Notes: generated by a model from the letters alone, not told the origin. Positions 11,238 through 22,738 are shown, numbered from the stretch's first letter. The stretch: DNA of 64,000 nucleotides from Paragonimus skrjabini miyazakii (GCA_014338405.1 JTDE01001545.1:35594-99593); one strand, 5' to 3'. Numbers and translations: made by a program.

Positions 11238-13705
11238 GTGAGTAATATGTATTATCTCAGTGCATTATATAATGGAGTTAGAACAGCTAGTAAGGAGAAC
11301 GCGTGTCAACCTGCTCGTCAGTAGCAGTGCCGCACCGCGTGATAGTAGTCCAAATCAACGGTTCCAATTTTATTCTAATGTTACCTGGATCGTTGACAGC
11401 TCGTTGACAAAGGTTAGGAGAGCCAACAGCTAATCCGGCTTAGTTGTGCAACTATTGTCGCTGTTCAGCAGTCATGTCAGTAGATTAGGTGCAAAGAATG
11501 ATGTTGGAGAAGTAGAGGCAACACGACAGTTCTTTTAAAGATTTCATCTTACTTTTAGCCGTAGTATGATAGTTTGTTTGCAAGATCTAGACACCTTGGC
11601 GCTGGATGTATCAGATTGGATAGGATCTTTGTCTATTAGTTATTCCACTTCCTGTACCTTCAGGCATGAGTTTACCTTTTATTTGCTTATGACGGTATGG
11701 CAGACAAGCACCAGTGTCAACGGTTGCTGCAGTGCTCCTGAAAGTGATGATAATGACCATGGTGGTGGCGATGGTTGTATTACGATAGGCGGGTTGCTCA
11801 TTTTTGTTTTGATCTTTGACGCAATACTCTAATCCGGCTTTCCTTCACTCGACCTTTAATAGTGTTTTTAAACCTTGCTAGAAAGGTTGAAGCAAACTTT
11901 CTTGTTTCAGCTAAAAATATTTAGAACCTTCCTTTCAGACCAGCGATCTGTTGTTATGGTCACTACATTCCTGATAAATCGTTTACTAAGTAAATTCAGC
12001 CAAATCCGGTCAGGGTGTATTGAAGTAATCATAGACAGTAGTCACTAGGGGTATTGCTACTTTCTTAATGTTCAACGGACTGATGCTCGTGTCTCAACCG
12101 ACACGTTATCCTACATGAAATCCATCAACTGACGTTTTACAACTTACAAATTACTTACAAGCATAACCAGTCACAACCCAAACGGTTGGATACATGTTTA
12201 TTTCGAGTCCAGCAGCATAACAGAGAACATGTTTATACATGGGAGACGATCTAAACGAACTGGTCATATGAAAGGCATTGAGTAGAGTAAACGAAGTGGT
12301 CAAAGAAAGAACTGATGCCTGGTAACAGCTATTTAGTTATACAGAAAATAGCCTTCTATTTGATTGTTCAGACATATCGAGGATGATATCCTTGGTCTTA
12401 GATATGTTTAGTGGTCAACTTTAGTTAAACCCCTGTTGGATGTTTTGTTGGGTTTCTTATCTTCATCGATGTGTGGCTGTTTGTAGATTATCTTGGATAA
12501 TGAATTTGTAGCAGTTGTTGAGCAGTTCGTTTAGTTAGAAGAGAACGCCAGCAGTGGTGGTGTTGTGGAAAATGAGATGTAGGTGTGCATTTTAGTAGAC
12601 AAAGTGACAATTACCCATCTAGGTCATTTCTGGTGACCGAAGCAATCTTCTGTTGTCTAGACGGTGTGTGTTTACAGTGAAAGCTGGCATGACTTTTGGT
12701 CATTCAAAGTGAAGGATCTAAACCGTCTTCGATCGTTTGACTTCTATGCCCTCTGTGCCAACTGGCAATGAACAATGCGGATATTTGCTAACTAGAATAA
12801 ACCTAATCCATGCATTAACTTGGTTCGTTAAATCACGCGCCAGAGATATATACTGGCGGTCTGTCTGTTTGGGAAGCCTAAGGATTCCGCGGTCAATTGT
12901 TGTGTTCCGTACGCACGTTTTGAAGTAAGTAGACGTAAAAGCTATTGGTTGGCTGTCTATGAAAAACCTCATCCAAATTCCAGGTCAGAGTCTCCACTGG
13001 TCATAATGTTTGATTGGACAGTTTAAAGCGCAGGGCAACTAATCAGGCTCGGGGGTATAAGTGTTCCGGCCGTTTGAATGGGTTGACCGTGAAGATACAA
13101 AACCAGGGAAGCTGGGTGATGTAATTCGCAAAGTAGCTGATAGGAACCCTGTTTCCCTTGTAAATCGTTTTTTGTGTGTAAGCTTTAAACAACGTGATGT
13201 TAAATACTTGGGTTTAACCAAGCCCAGTTCTCTTTTCTTGTTTACCTCTAGACTGGGCTTGCTCTGTTTCGATCTTTTTAGGTTATGTACTATATATACC
13301 AATATGTATATCAATATGTATATCTATAACTGGTTTAACGGTGTCAATGATGTCAAGTTAGTTGGCACAGATTAATTCGTTATTTGTTCTCACAAAACAG
13401 AAGGTATAATGCGACGCGGTGTATGTATTGATAGGCGCGCGGGGATGCGCAGGTGCTCCTCAGTTTGTCACCGTCGTGTATGTTTATGTCAGAACTGACT
13501 GCATCTGAGGCTAATTGTGTACATATGTACATTATATATGCAAATGTTGAACAATCACTCGATGTCAACCACATCTTAGGCACAACAGTTTATGCACACA
13601 CGCGTTATCAGCTTTGGAGTGAACATTTGAGTTTCATGGCTCTAGCTAACTGTTATTCAATCTGTAACTCGAACACAGTTTCCTCACTATTGCATTGCTT
13701 TCCAG
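11238..13705 (+). other. intron, about 2.5 kb
   Basis: It has a GTGAGT donor and a TGCTTTCCAG acceptor. It may contain a 129-base cassette exon at 12796-12924. A perfect 10-base inverted repeat, CAAGCCCAGT and ACTGGGCTTG, sits at 13219-13261 with a loop of 23 bases. A short AT-rich minisatellite-like run (CAATATGTATAT twice) is at 13299-13325. A frame at 11566-11832 has no splice support. Confidence 0.5.
12796..12924 (+). CDS. possible cassette exon in the same gene
   Basis: It is flanked by a GCTAACTAG acceptor and a perfect GTAAGT donor at 12925. It starts with one base and ends with two, so it can be included or skipped between the exons at 11237 and 13706 without changing the frame. The 42 complete codons read INLIHALTWFVK, then a more basic stretch, and RSIVVFRTHVL. 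This is more hydrophobic than the neighbouring exons, which argues against it being ordinary coding sequence here. A chance match of splice signals and phase is quite possible. Confidence 0.25.
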
Positions 13706-13968
13706 TCCCGAAAATATACACGTTCGCCGTTCCATCAGTGCTACAGACGTGACAACCCAAGTAGAGACCGAGATAGTGAAGCCTCTCGACCACGGATTGA
13801 AAAGTGTTTGGAAAAAATTGAATTTACGAGAGCTGCCTGACAAAAGTGCCCATGTAGAACCGGAACGCGTCATGATACAGTCCGGCTTGTGGCGGTCTGT
13901 GCAAATTTCACCACCGTCTACATCTACTAAAACGAAGATTACCGAAAAACGATGTGCGATCCAAACAG
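13706..13968 (+). CDS. exon 6 of the Ser/Thr-rich protein gene
   Basis: A very good acceptor (CATTGCTTTCCAG) ends at 13705 and a GTACGC donor starts at 13969. T at the start completes GC to Ala; a single G is left at the end. It encodes about 87 residues including HVRRSISATDVTTQVETE, LKSVWKKLNLRELPD and ISPPSTSTKTK. The RRSIS site is a likely basophilic kinase target. The frame stays open to 14069, so a longer version is possible if the donor is not used. Confidence 0.8.
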
Positions 13969-14299
13969 GTACGCTTATGCCAGTGGGTTTTTTGATCACT
14001 AGTTTAATTTACCAGCGTCGCCTTTTCAATACTTTGCATCGGCATACACCAGCCGACGACTGCTGTTAAAGTCAACCGCGTGTTGGGTTGTCACTGCTGG
14101 TTTTACGTAAATCTGAGACAACTTAAGGCAATTTGATAAGATTTGTTAGATGTTTAGTCGTTTACACATCCTTTGTCCGTTCGCTTGAATTTATGCTATT
14201 AATTGCGTCATAGTTGTGTACTTCTGTGTTTAATTGTTAACCATTTGTGCATCATTCATCTTATAACGCCATCCAAAATCATCGGGATTACCCAATAAG

Positions 14300-14761
14300 C
14301 TCGCCCTCCTCAGAAGAATGGTTTGGGCCCATCTACTTTGTTGAACCTCCAAGAACCGGAGGATATATCGAGTTTCAGAAAACTGATCCCAACCCTGTCT
14401 CCGTTGAAAGCTGTTGGCGATAGCTTGTTCCTTTCCGAGCAATCTTCAGACTGCTTGCAAGCAGACAAACGGAATCCAGTTGACCAATCTCCACTTCGAC
14501 CGTCTGATGCAGACAGGAAAGGATCGGTTGGCGATGATATAAGTTCAGCAGCTCCCAACTCCAGACTTAGCAATGACGAAAAGTATTTCAGCTTCATCAC
14601 GATACCCTTGTGGAGTTGCGCAGCCCGTGACTTTTGTTCTCCACACAATCACCAGAATGGCGTTGTGCTCAAACATACAACTGACAACTGCGAATCCATT
14701 TCCCCCCCGATAACCGAAAAGAAAATGTCTGATTCCATTGTACAGGCAAAGCTGATTCCAG
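14300..14761 (+). CDS. exon 7 of the Ser/Thr-rich protein gene (last confident one)
   Basis: The frame is open for about 150 codons up to CCAG before GTACGT at 14762, leaving a single G, so at least one more exon must follow. Two acceptors are possible. The one with the better pyrimidine tract (CCCTCCTCAG, ending 14313) enters in phase 0 and does not fit the single G left by exon 6. AATAAG ending at 14299 enters with two bases and does fit, adding RPPQK. I use the second on phase grounds although its tract is weak. The product is again Ser- and Pro-rich (LIPTLSPLKAVGDSL, SPPITEKKMSDSI) with no visible domain. Confidence 0.7.
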
Positions 14762-15544
14762 GTACGTAATCTCTTTGGGGTACCATCTGTAGCGACCCTG
14801 AGAGTTTGTAAAGAATTTGTACAATGTCATTGCTGAACAAACATCACTATTCTTAAATCAGAATTTCGATCATCTCATTTGCCTTTGACTAGCTCCGTCC
14901 ACCAGAATGCAATCGTGTCTGTGTGGGTTGCTCAAATGAATGAGTGTTATATATTGTTTTGTGACTTTATGCATTTGAAGATTACGGGTGGAGTCCACCT
15001 TGCTTTTTGACGAATGAATTCTACATTTGTGGTCAGCTGCTATTCTTGCCATCTATCAAAATATCATTTTCCAAAGCTACTCTTAAGGACGAGGCTCGGA
15101 CACGTTAAAGTTGATATTCTTTTGTTTTAGTTAGTTAGACGATGAGCAGTTTGAAACAGATTTTTCTACTAATTTCGTCTTCGTGCTTCCAGTAACTCAC
15201 AGCACTATTCTGTCATATCTTGCATCGGTATGCTTGAGCAGTGCAAAAAATGATATTTTAACGGAACTACTTTTAATGAATAAGTAGTAGAAAATGTAAA
15301 CAATTTATCATTCATGTTGCTGCTAAATGTTTCATTCGTTCGCAATGCTCACGAATGCAACACTGATATCTCACTCAATATCCATTGCGCAGAACTAATT
15401 CTTGTTATTATCCACATTCCACCATACTGAACCTGGAGGAAGTGTCACTTAGGTAGCTTTGTTTGACATCTAGTTTCTCAGTGTAGTTCATATGTTGGTG
15501 GCTTCATGTGCTGTCGGTTTGCTACCGTTAGTGACTATTAATGT
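14762..15544 (+). other. intron or downstream flank, nothing recognised
   Basis: This follows the GTACGT donor at 14762. No exon in the required phase, RNA gene or repeat was identified before the SINE at 15545. Confidence 0.4.
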
Positions 15545-15780
15545 GAGGTCAGTGGCGCAATGGTAAACTCGGCTGTCTCATGAAAGCGTGGTCGGAGTAC
15601 TAGTCCCGGCAACTGAGAGGATATACACTACTGACGAGCTCTAATGTTGGCGAAACCCAAGTCTAGTGCTTCTTTTCAAAAAGGGCTGACTGGAAAGTCT
15701 ATGGGAATGCAACATCTGCGATCAATTGTGGGTGATGTTCAAATTGAGACTACTAGAAACTTTTAAATTCCATCAAAGGG
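15545..15780 (+). mobile_element. tRNA-derived SINE with internal hammerhead ribozyme, best copy
   Basis: This is the best preserved member of a repeat present about ten times in the window. The head looks tRNA-derived: TGGCGCAATGG at 15553-15563 fits a polymerase III A box, and GGAGTACTAGTCC at 15594-15606 is a degenerate B box at a suitable distance. A hammerhead fold follows at 15626-15668. The shared tail then runs through GGCTGACTGGAAAGTCTATG and GTGATGTTCAAATTGA to about 15780. There is no protein coding. Architecture of tRNA head plus hammerhead plus tail is like the schistosome S-alpha SINE, but the sequence is different from what I know of that family. Confidence 0.8.
15626..15668 (+). 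ncRNA. hammerhead ribozyme (type I layout) inside the SINE
   Basis: All invariant core parts are in order. Helix I is CACTA (15626-15630) with TAGTG (15664-15668), five perfect pairs. The core is CTGACGA (15631-15637, fits CUGANGA). Helix II is GCTCT against GGC, shortened to three pairs in this copy, then GAAA (15652-15655). A minimal helix III closes on CCAA, then the cleavage triplet GTC (15661-15663). Family members elsewhere show helix II as GCTCT/AGAGC, a full five pairs. Expected role is self-cleavage of the SINE transcript after the C of GTC. Short helix III suggests it may work best as a dimer. Confidence 0.75.
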
Positions 15781-16299
15781 GGTATGGAATGTTAAATACA
15801 AGAAAAAAGCTTATGGCAAAGAAATGAATAAGCTGCCAGAAGATCTTGAGTTCGAGGGTCGTTGAACATTTGAGCGCACCAATATATAACCGACCTCTTA
15901 CATTTGGTAGAGAGCTCAGTTATTGTTATTACTTACTGATGATCAGTTGATTGACATTCTCATATTGACTCAGTAGAGACGAAATTGAATCATAAATGTC
16001 CACTGATTCTCTAAGGTTTCAGTTACCTATACTGCCCCTCGCATTTTGCGAGCCTCTTGTGACGTGATATCTCCTAAGTATAAACATCATGTGAATCGGA
16101 AGCCGAAGTGAGCCGGTATTGATATGTAATGTTGAAGAATCGGAGATGTGAGTTAATGTCACACAGAAAGTAATTACTTTGAGGAACTGTGATCTTATAA
16201 ATATGATGCTCAAGTTATGAAGTGGGACTCAAGTAAAGTCGCTTTGTCGATAAATTCTATCGCTTTATTTATCAACACTTGTAATGATAGTACAAACTG

Positions 16300-16500
16300 A
16301 ACACCATCCAGAATCCATCGCAGCTTTTACATCCAAATTAACTTTCCAGTAAGCCCTTTCGTAAAAAGCACCTGACTTGAGTTTCGCTGTTGCCGGTGCC
16401 TGTCAGTAGTGAATATCTTACCATGAGACGGATCTCAAATCGATTGTATCTTCTTATGAAGCAACTTTGTTGACGGATAGCAGCCATATTAGGCCCTACC
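16300..16500 (-). mobile_element. reverse copy of the hammerhead SINE
   Basis: On the minus strand: tRNA-like head at about 16435-16495 (CTTCATAAGAAG region), CACTACTGACAG at about 16400-16412, GCGAAAC and AAGTC, then GCTTTTTACGAAAGGGC and the tail with ACTGGAAAGTTA. The ribozyme has GAAA and GTC, but the core reads CTGACAG instead of CTGANGA and helix I is damaged, so it is probably inactive. Confidence 0.65.
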
Positions 16501-19500
16501 GCATCAGTATATTCAAATAATCAACCACATTAGATCTTCAGAGTACCATAACTGGATACATGGACAATCAATTACTAAGCAGCATACTAGTGCAAACCGT
16601 AATGCCAACTAATGTTAACATTCTGAACGATGTTGTGCATGTATGTGATATCTGCTCAGTATTCATTTAGGAAAAAAAATTGTAAAGCTTTAAAACAAAT
16701 ATGAGGAACGTGATGCAAAAAAGGTTTTTCACCAGTGTTGATTGATTACTATTACAATGGTCCTTGGGGTAATCGTCACGATGCACCACAAAATTTGGGC
16801 ACAAATTTGCTCCCATTTTGCTCACAGAATTTGGAGTTCGTCAGTTGATTGTCTTCACTTTTGTACGGAAAAAGTCATATCCTGTTTGGTCTTCTTTTGT
16901 GGACCGGTTGAGATCAAGTACGCAATTAGAATAGCTTTCCTAAGATTGGTCTAGCTTCCAGTGTTCCGCAGTTTGTTTGCACTTGAAGTCGTTCAGTCAG
17001 TGTTTGTCTCACTGCTGTGAATTTTGTTGATGATTGGGATTCTCTGCTAGTCTGTCCGTCTGTCTGTTCATTTATGTGTTTTAGCACCCATTGATTTCAG
17101 TAGCCCTTTGATTAAGAGTTATCTTCGCTTTTTACGCGATACAAATAACAGTTTTCGCAACTGCATAAGTCGGTTAGAGTAACTATCTGTCTCAGCAGCT
17201 CTGCCCATATGATGATTCCGGTATCAATGCTCAGAACGGCTGGTGTGTATAAGCCAGGTTCAGGCATTCCTTCCAATTTAATTATGATTCATGTACACTG
17301 AGCGTCCACAGTGCCCTGTGATAAGATCTTCCGCTTTGATTTCGCGTTGTCACATTTTGACTTCTCCGCTCACCTCCACAGTAGTAGTCACAGTTTTCTT
17401 GACTAGGAGGGGTGTCAGATTTGTGAAATTGCCGTTGATTTATTCAACAGAATGATGACAACTGGTTTTCCTTTTTTGTGCGCTCTTAGTAGGCTAAGTT
17501 AGGGTGTCGCTCATGGGGGTGCAGTTACATATTCTACTGGATCTTATCTGATTGTCAGACTGAGTTTTCTACCTGCAAGCAAACTCATAGATTATTAGAC
17601 ATATTCTGACTTGTTATTCAGTAGATGGATGGAGCTTTAATTTCACTCGGTTCAGAAATAATCCATTCGTATTGAGCTATTGGTAATCAACATACTTTCA
17701 AGAAAAAATGAACAGGGTGGCTTGCACCCCCATGCCTGCAGACGGACGTTAACTGTAACCTAAATTACATTTTGCGGACCTGCGTTGACTGGACGGTTAC
17801 TTATTTAGAGTGAACAAGGCCATTTTACGTTGTTACGGGCGTTCCGATACACGTTGTTGCTGTTATGTATGACGAATATCCGTGGTTCATTCAGCTACTA
17901 TTTATCGCTCGACCTCACATTCCAACTCCATTCCGACTTTGGAGACGCCAGAAGTTCCGCTTCTATATTGTATGTTCCCGTTTTGAGTCCTTTCGGATCT
18001 AACAGTTGACCGTTTGGTCGGGTGAGAACAACTTGGTGCTCTTATTTAGCCAAATAGTGACTTCCACACTGACTGCACTGTTATCATCTTGTATTGTAGG
18101 AATGCTCATATAATCCATCCATCTGTTTGATTAACATTCTACGTTCCAGTCGATCTCAACTGTTTCATTTACTAATAATTGGCCGTGGATTTCGTTTCTC
18201 GGCAAGTTTAGTAATGTTGTAGAATTTCAATTAGAGAAAGTCTCACTCGTAGGGTAAGCGATTAGATTAACAAACCACTTCTCATTTCCTCTCACCGTCA
18301 TCGTGTAACCTGTGCAGTGCGAGTGAATTTGGGTGTGCCACTGTAGTACTTCGGTCATGTTTAACATGAGATCAGTTACACATTGGTCAACACGATAGTC
18401 TCACTGTGGCGTAGGACGACGACCAGTTGCCAGTCATTGCAAGAATGTGTGCTACTGAAAACAGCAAATAGGGTCGGTGGGAAAGCTAGCTTAATGTAAA
18501 AAGGTGCGGCCAAATGTAAGTGGTGTTTCACTGATTTCATGTTTGTTAGTCATTGTATCTACTTCGGCAGAAAGTCAGCTGAGAATATTCGTCCCGAATG
18601 AGACGTTCACTGGAACATTTACGGTTAATTCAGAGTACTTGATTCACTCTCCGTGGTTACCCAGCCAGTGAAACTGTTGAAGTGTAGCAATCCTGGGCAG
18701 CGACAAGGGGGTGCTGTGAATTCTGATTTGTTGTATACGTGGCTGTGTTCAAGATAGTCGTATGAGATGGTTAATGTGATTTCGTTCTACACGAAATTGT
18801 GGACGGTGGTCTGTCAGTGTGCATCCATCAAAAGCTTGTATTGGAACATAACATAACCTATTTTATGTAACGTTCTAACCTACTTTATTGTGGACAACCT
18901 CCGAAGCACGGGTCAATTGCCGGTTACCATCTGTCAGTTTCGGTGGGTTAAATTATTTTCATTTGATTAAAATATTGCTTGCTTTAAGATGGAGTTGTTT
19001 ATGCGTAATAGAGCATTACTGTGTTTTTCTAGTGGTGGCCACCTCCACACTTATTCAGCGAATTCTTTGATAAAATGTTGTCATTCATGACCATTCAGTC
19101 TGACAAACTGAGTGCTATGAGAAAAATAATGTTTCAATGCGGCCTGTAAAGACCAGTTCACTATCCCCAACCAACCATATCGTAGCCCACAAGTAACGTA
19201 AACATCCAGTAGAGTACCGTTAGAAAATTTTGATGGCTTTTGTTTGTTAACTATAACAAGTGCGTTCAGCTATTTCCCTTTCCAGGCAAACTAAGGTTAT
19301 ACCACTTTCTGCCATTATGAAACACACGAGAAAGAGAATATTGTGCAACCTTACTTCACACCTGCTTGTCTAGCAATGAATTGTTTGAATTGGACGTCAT
19401 GCTGCGAGATGACACTTATGCAGTACTTCTGTCGGTTTACAGGCATAAATGTTGTGAGATAATTTCGCACTTCATCTTTGGACACAGCCGGCGGATTTGT

Positions 19501-20399
19501 TCTAAATACGCGCGGAATCATTCGATACATCTTATGGTAGGTAATGTTGGTTCCTGAATGCCAAGTGGCCAACTATACTGAACGATAGCCGTCCCGAGGC
19601 TATAAATCACTCACTGATTTAAGCACTCCGGTATCTTAATGTTCTCGTACTTGCCAACCTGATGTTTTATGTATAATTGTTCGTGCTATCGCTGTGTGTG
19701 CTAACTGAACCCATGCTAATCGGGTTTGCTCGATCCAAATCGTGTGTATCCTTTTCAAATTTGCGACTAGAAAAACATTACCAGTGATACCATAATCGAG
19801 CTCGTCATCGAGGATAGCGTAAAACGCTACTGATTGTAAACTTACCTAAATTGGCCTGAAGCAACAATGCGTGCAGCCTAACAGCATTGTTTAGCGCGCG
19901 TTGGTCTTCGTGTTTTTCAAATATCTTTCTGATCTTTTGACTTCGTGAAGTCGTGCATCAGCTCTAGAACAGTAACACCAACAAATATACTTGGAGGCTT
20001 TTCATTGAGATTAGTTTTTCGCTGTTCAACCAAGTGAAGCAATACCGTTGTGAAAAAGTATTGCTGGAAATTCCTCTTTCGGTGATAATTAGTTTCGCTA
20101 CTGTCTGATGATCAAGCCACGTGTCAATATCACTGATGCAGAAATTGTTCTGGGTTTCGAAAGTTTCCGGGCGTTAACCTATCTCACCTCCATTCTTCCA
20201 ATTTGATTATATGCTTTTCTTTCTGACCTTCGTGTCTGATGAATTTTCACTGCTCCCATTCATGTTGTTCAACGAATGAGGCTTTGATGGCGGTTTGGTG
20301 TAGCATTTACTGGTTACGACTATGGGTGCATATGCTAGTTTGGCGCAGTCCACGTATTTCTGTACATTCTTTTCTAGGCGGTAGCCGACATAAAGGACC
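16501..20399. other. no supported gene
   Basis: About 3.9 kb with only short frames. A minus-strand frame at 19351-19572 (YHKMYRMIPRVFRTNPPAV) lies after a good acceptor (GGCATTCAG) and before GTAAAC, but the nearest upstream exon candidate does not match it in phase. I leave it unassigned. It could be intron of the + strand gene or intergenic. Confidence 0.35.
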
Positions 20400-20745
20400 T
20401 GAAGTGGTTTTTACGTCATTCACAAGCAATCGCATCTTTTGCATTTCCGTGGATTTCTCAAGCAGCCCTTTTTGGAAAGAACTAGACTCGAAGTTCGCTT
20501 TTGTTAAAGCTCATCGCTAGTGCTTCTCTTTGCCAAGGCAGGGCCGTGAAATTTGGCCTTACTTTCATGAGGCAACCGTGTTGACTACTGCGCCCTTGAA
20601 CTCACAGCATACATGACCGAATTATCATATGTGAACGGTCAACCACTTTCGCTTGTGAGTGATGCTCAGGTTGCCCGATCGCCTCGAGAATAGACAAAGT
20701 CCTTCTAGTTACAGTCGATGACTCCTCGACTCGGACTTCTCTTTA
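20400..20745 (-). mobile_element. reverse copy of the hammerhead SINE including the upstream unit
   Basis: On the minus strand it contains the upstream unit (about 20606-20745), a tRNA-like head (about 20560-20606), the hammerhead (about 20481-20523) and tail (down to about 20400). The upstream unit shares long stretches with 1900-2060 and with 49859-49909, including CATATGATAATTNGGTC. The ribozyme core reads GCGATGA, and GAAAC has become GAAC, so it is inactive. A + strand open frame at 20239-20520 overlaps the SINE and is not a gene. Confidence 0.7.
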
Positions 20746-20896
20746 AGTGGAAGTCATAGAAAGCATTAGACCTATTGAGCGATATTTCAACTACTGATAG
20801 GTAATAGGGGATCTTTGGTTTGCATAAGTTGGTCATAGACGTTGCATTCTCATAAACATCTCAGTCGACTGTTGCCAAAAAAAACATCATACCATA

Positions 20897-20963
20897 CTTT
20901 TGCTCCTGTTAAGGCTCGTCAGGAGTTTACATCACGGCCGTGGCAACAATATACACTACTGAC
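20897..20963. mobile_element. two SINE fragments joined head to head
   Basis: 20897-20922 is the reverse hammerhead half, reading CTGACGAGCC then GGAGCAAAA on the minus strand and stopping exactly at the first base of the ribozyme core. 20923-20963 is a forward piece from the B box region to CACTACTGAC, stopping inside the core. The join is abrupt, with no spacer. Confidence 0.6.
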
Positions 20964-22221
20964 AAACGGAAAACTTACTTGAGACTTACAACCTTAGTAT
21001 CAGCTGTCTAGTAGACCAGTAACATCTCATTTCAACCTGCTGAGTATATACTGATAAGGAATCGCGGACTGATATGGGTGATTAATTATATGTCGGTCCC
21101 CAGAGACCACATGGTCTGCTGTCTTCACATCTATTGGATATATCGTTCTATGAGCTCAGGATTTTTTAGTGACGCCTCTATTAACCGCCACATGGTGACA
21201 GACCCCAGCCTGATTACCTCAATGACCATTCTTCTAGGCTCCAACAGCCTGACAGTATTCACTTCCCGTTGGTTACTTGTTGCAAGTTGTCGTGTAGGAA
21301 AACGAGTCTTGGTGTGAAGGATGAACAGATGTTGGATTGCACTCACTTTGTTTTCATCGTAATCAGTGTCATTACATAGACGTCGTTAGTATTTCGGATC
21401 CATTTGTTAATAAGCTCCTACAGACTTCAGGAGTGCAACTGAGGCACACAGAAACACATCCTCGGTTATCTCAAACGGTCCTATGCAGATATAATCAAAC
21501 TTGCTATATCCAGGCTCTCACATATCACTCAGTATAAGGTTTATCTATAAGATCCAAAGATCCATGAAATCCTGTAGAGTGACTGTGTTGAAATATTTTA
21601 CGCACCGTTTTAACGGACAAACATTCTTGCAAATTACACATAAGATTTTGTGTTGTAGTGAAAAATGGCAGCAAGCAGACTAAAGATTAAACCCTGACTC
21701 GGTTCCACCGTGTGGAATAGGAAAATACTTTGTGTTATCGATTTCCGCTATCAACCGTACGCTTTTGAATTTTAGCCTTGGTTACCTCAAATAGCCGCCT
21801 GTTAAATAGATGTAGATACACACGGAGCCTTGAAGGGTTACATCTTACTCAGCATTATATATTCTGTATCTCTCCTCTGTCAGTTATCTCAAAGAGCCTA
21901 TCGAAAGTTTTATCTAAGATCTGTTGAGATAATCATTATACAGGACATTTGTTGTTCTTATTTAGGCTAGAGCATTTCATGTAGACAAAGAACTTCATAC
22001 TGTTAGTTACCTTGAAACCTCAAGATCAGATGCACAAATATCTTCGTGTGGTTATTATGACAGATAGAGTGCTTTTCTCCCAACGGGAAAAAAATCGGTT
22101 TTGCAGCACATTTTACTCCTCACAACACAAACTTCGAGGTCCTCGCTGACTCTACGCCGATTGAACTTCCTATTCTGAGTCATAGGGCACAGACTGTCGT
22201 CGAAAATGTTAATCATATCAA

Positions 22222-22242
22222 TTATATATATATATATATACT
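22222..22242. repeat. AT dinucleotide microsatellite
   Basis: About ten AT units. It is flanked by GTTAATCA on the left and TGATTAAC on the right, an 8-base inverted repeat that would let the run extrude as a cruciform. Confidence 0.7.
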
Positions 22243-22683
22243 GTGATTAACGAATAAATGGATATTTATACAAAAACGAATAGATATATGTGTACTTTGT
22301 ATACATATTTGGTTCAGGTTAGCTGTGCTCTGAAAACTGCCGGTCACGTAAAACAATGAGCTTTAAGTAAGTAGACAAGTAGGTAATGAATACGGAAACT
22401 GTAGCATGATTCAACAGGAGTTAAGACAGAATCTTCGTATAGCCGACAGGAATCGCAAACCTTGCTAAAACATTATGTAATATTCTTATGAATCATTCAT
22501 AAGAGACAGCAAACGTAATGTTCAACGTTCGTAATCGAAGCACAATAAGGTTTACCTCACAAAAAGAATAGCCACAGGTGAATGAGAAACGTGTATTAAC
22601 ACAACACAAACATCGACTAAGATTCAATTAACACCGTGTTTTTTTCCATATATATAGGGGACCCCACGGTCCAGAAACAAACC

Positions 22684-22738
22684 ACCAATCAGAAGTGACC
22701 TCACGCTCACTGACCACTGACCTCGAGTTCTGATTGGT
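22684..22738. repeat. 11-base inverted repeat, 33-base loop
   Basis: ACCAATCAGAA at 22684-22694 and its exact reverse complement at 22728-22738. It lies about 110 bases outside the left arm of the PLE fragment and may belong to another small fold-back element. Confidence 0.5.

Noticed and set aside
15938..15960. CTGATGATCAG as a hammerhead core
   Set aside because: No GAAA or cleavage triplet follows at a suitable distance.
20239..20520. A 93-codon + strand frame after a very good TTCTTTTCTAG acceptor, in the phase needed after 14761
   Set aside because: From about 20400 onward it overlaps the reverse hammerhead SINE, so the open frame is repeat sequence.
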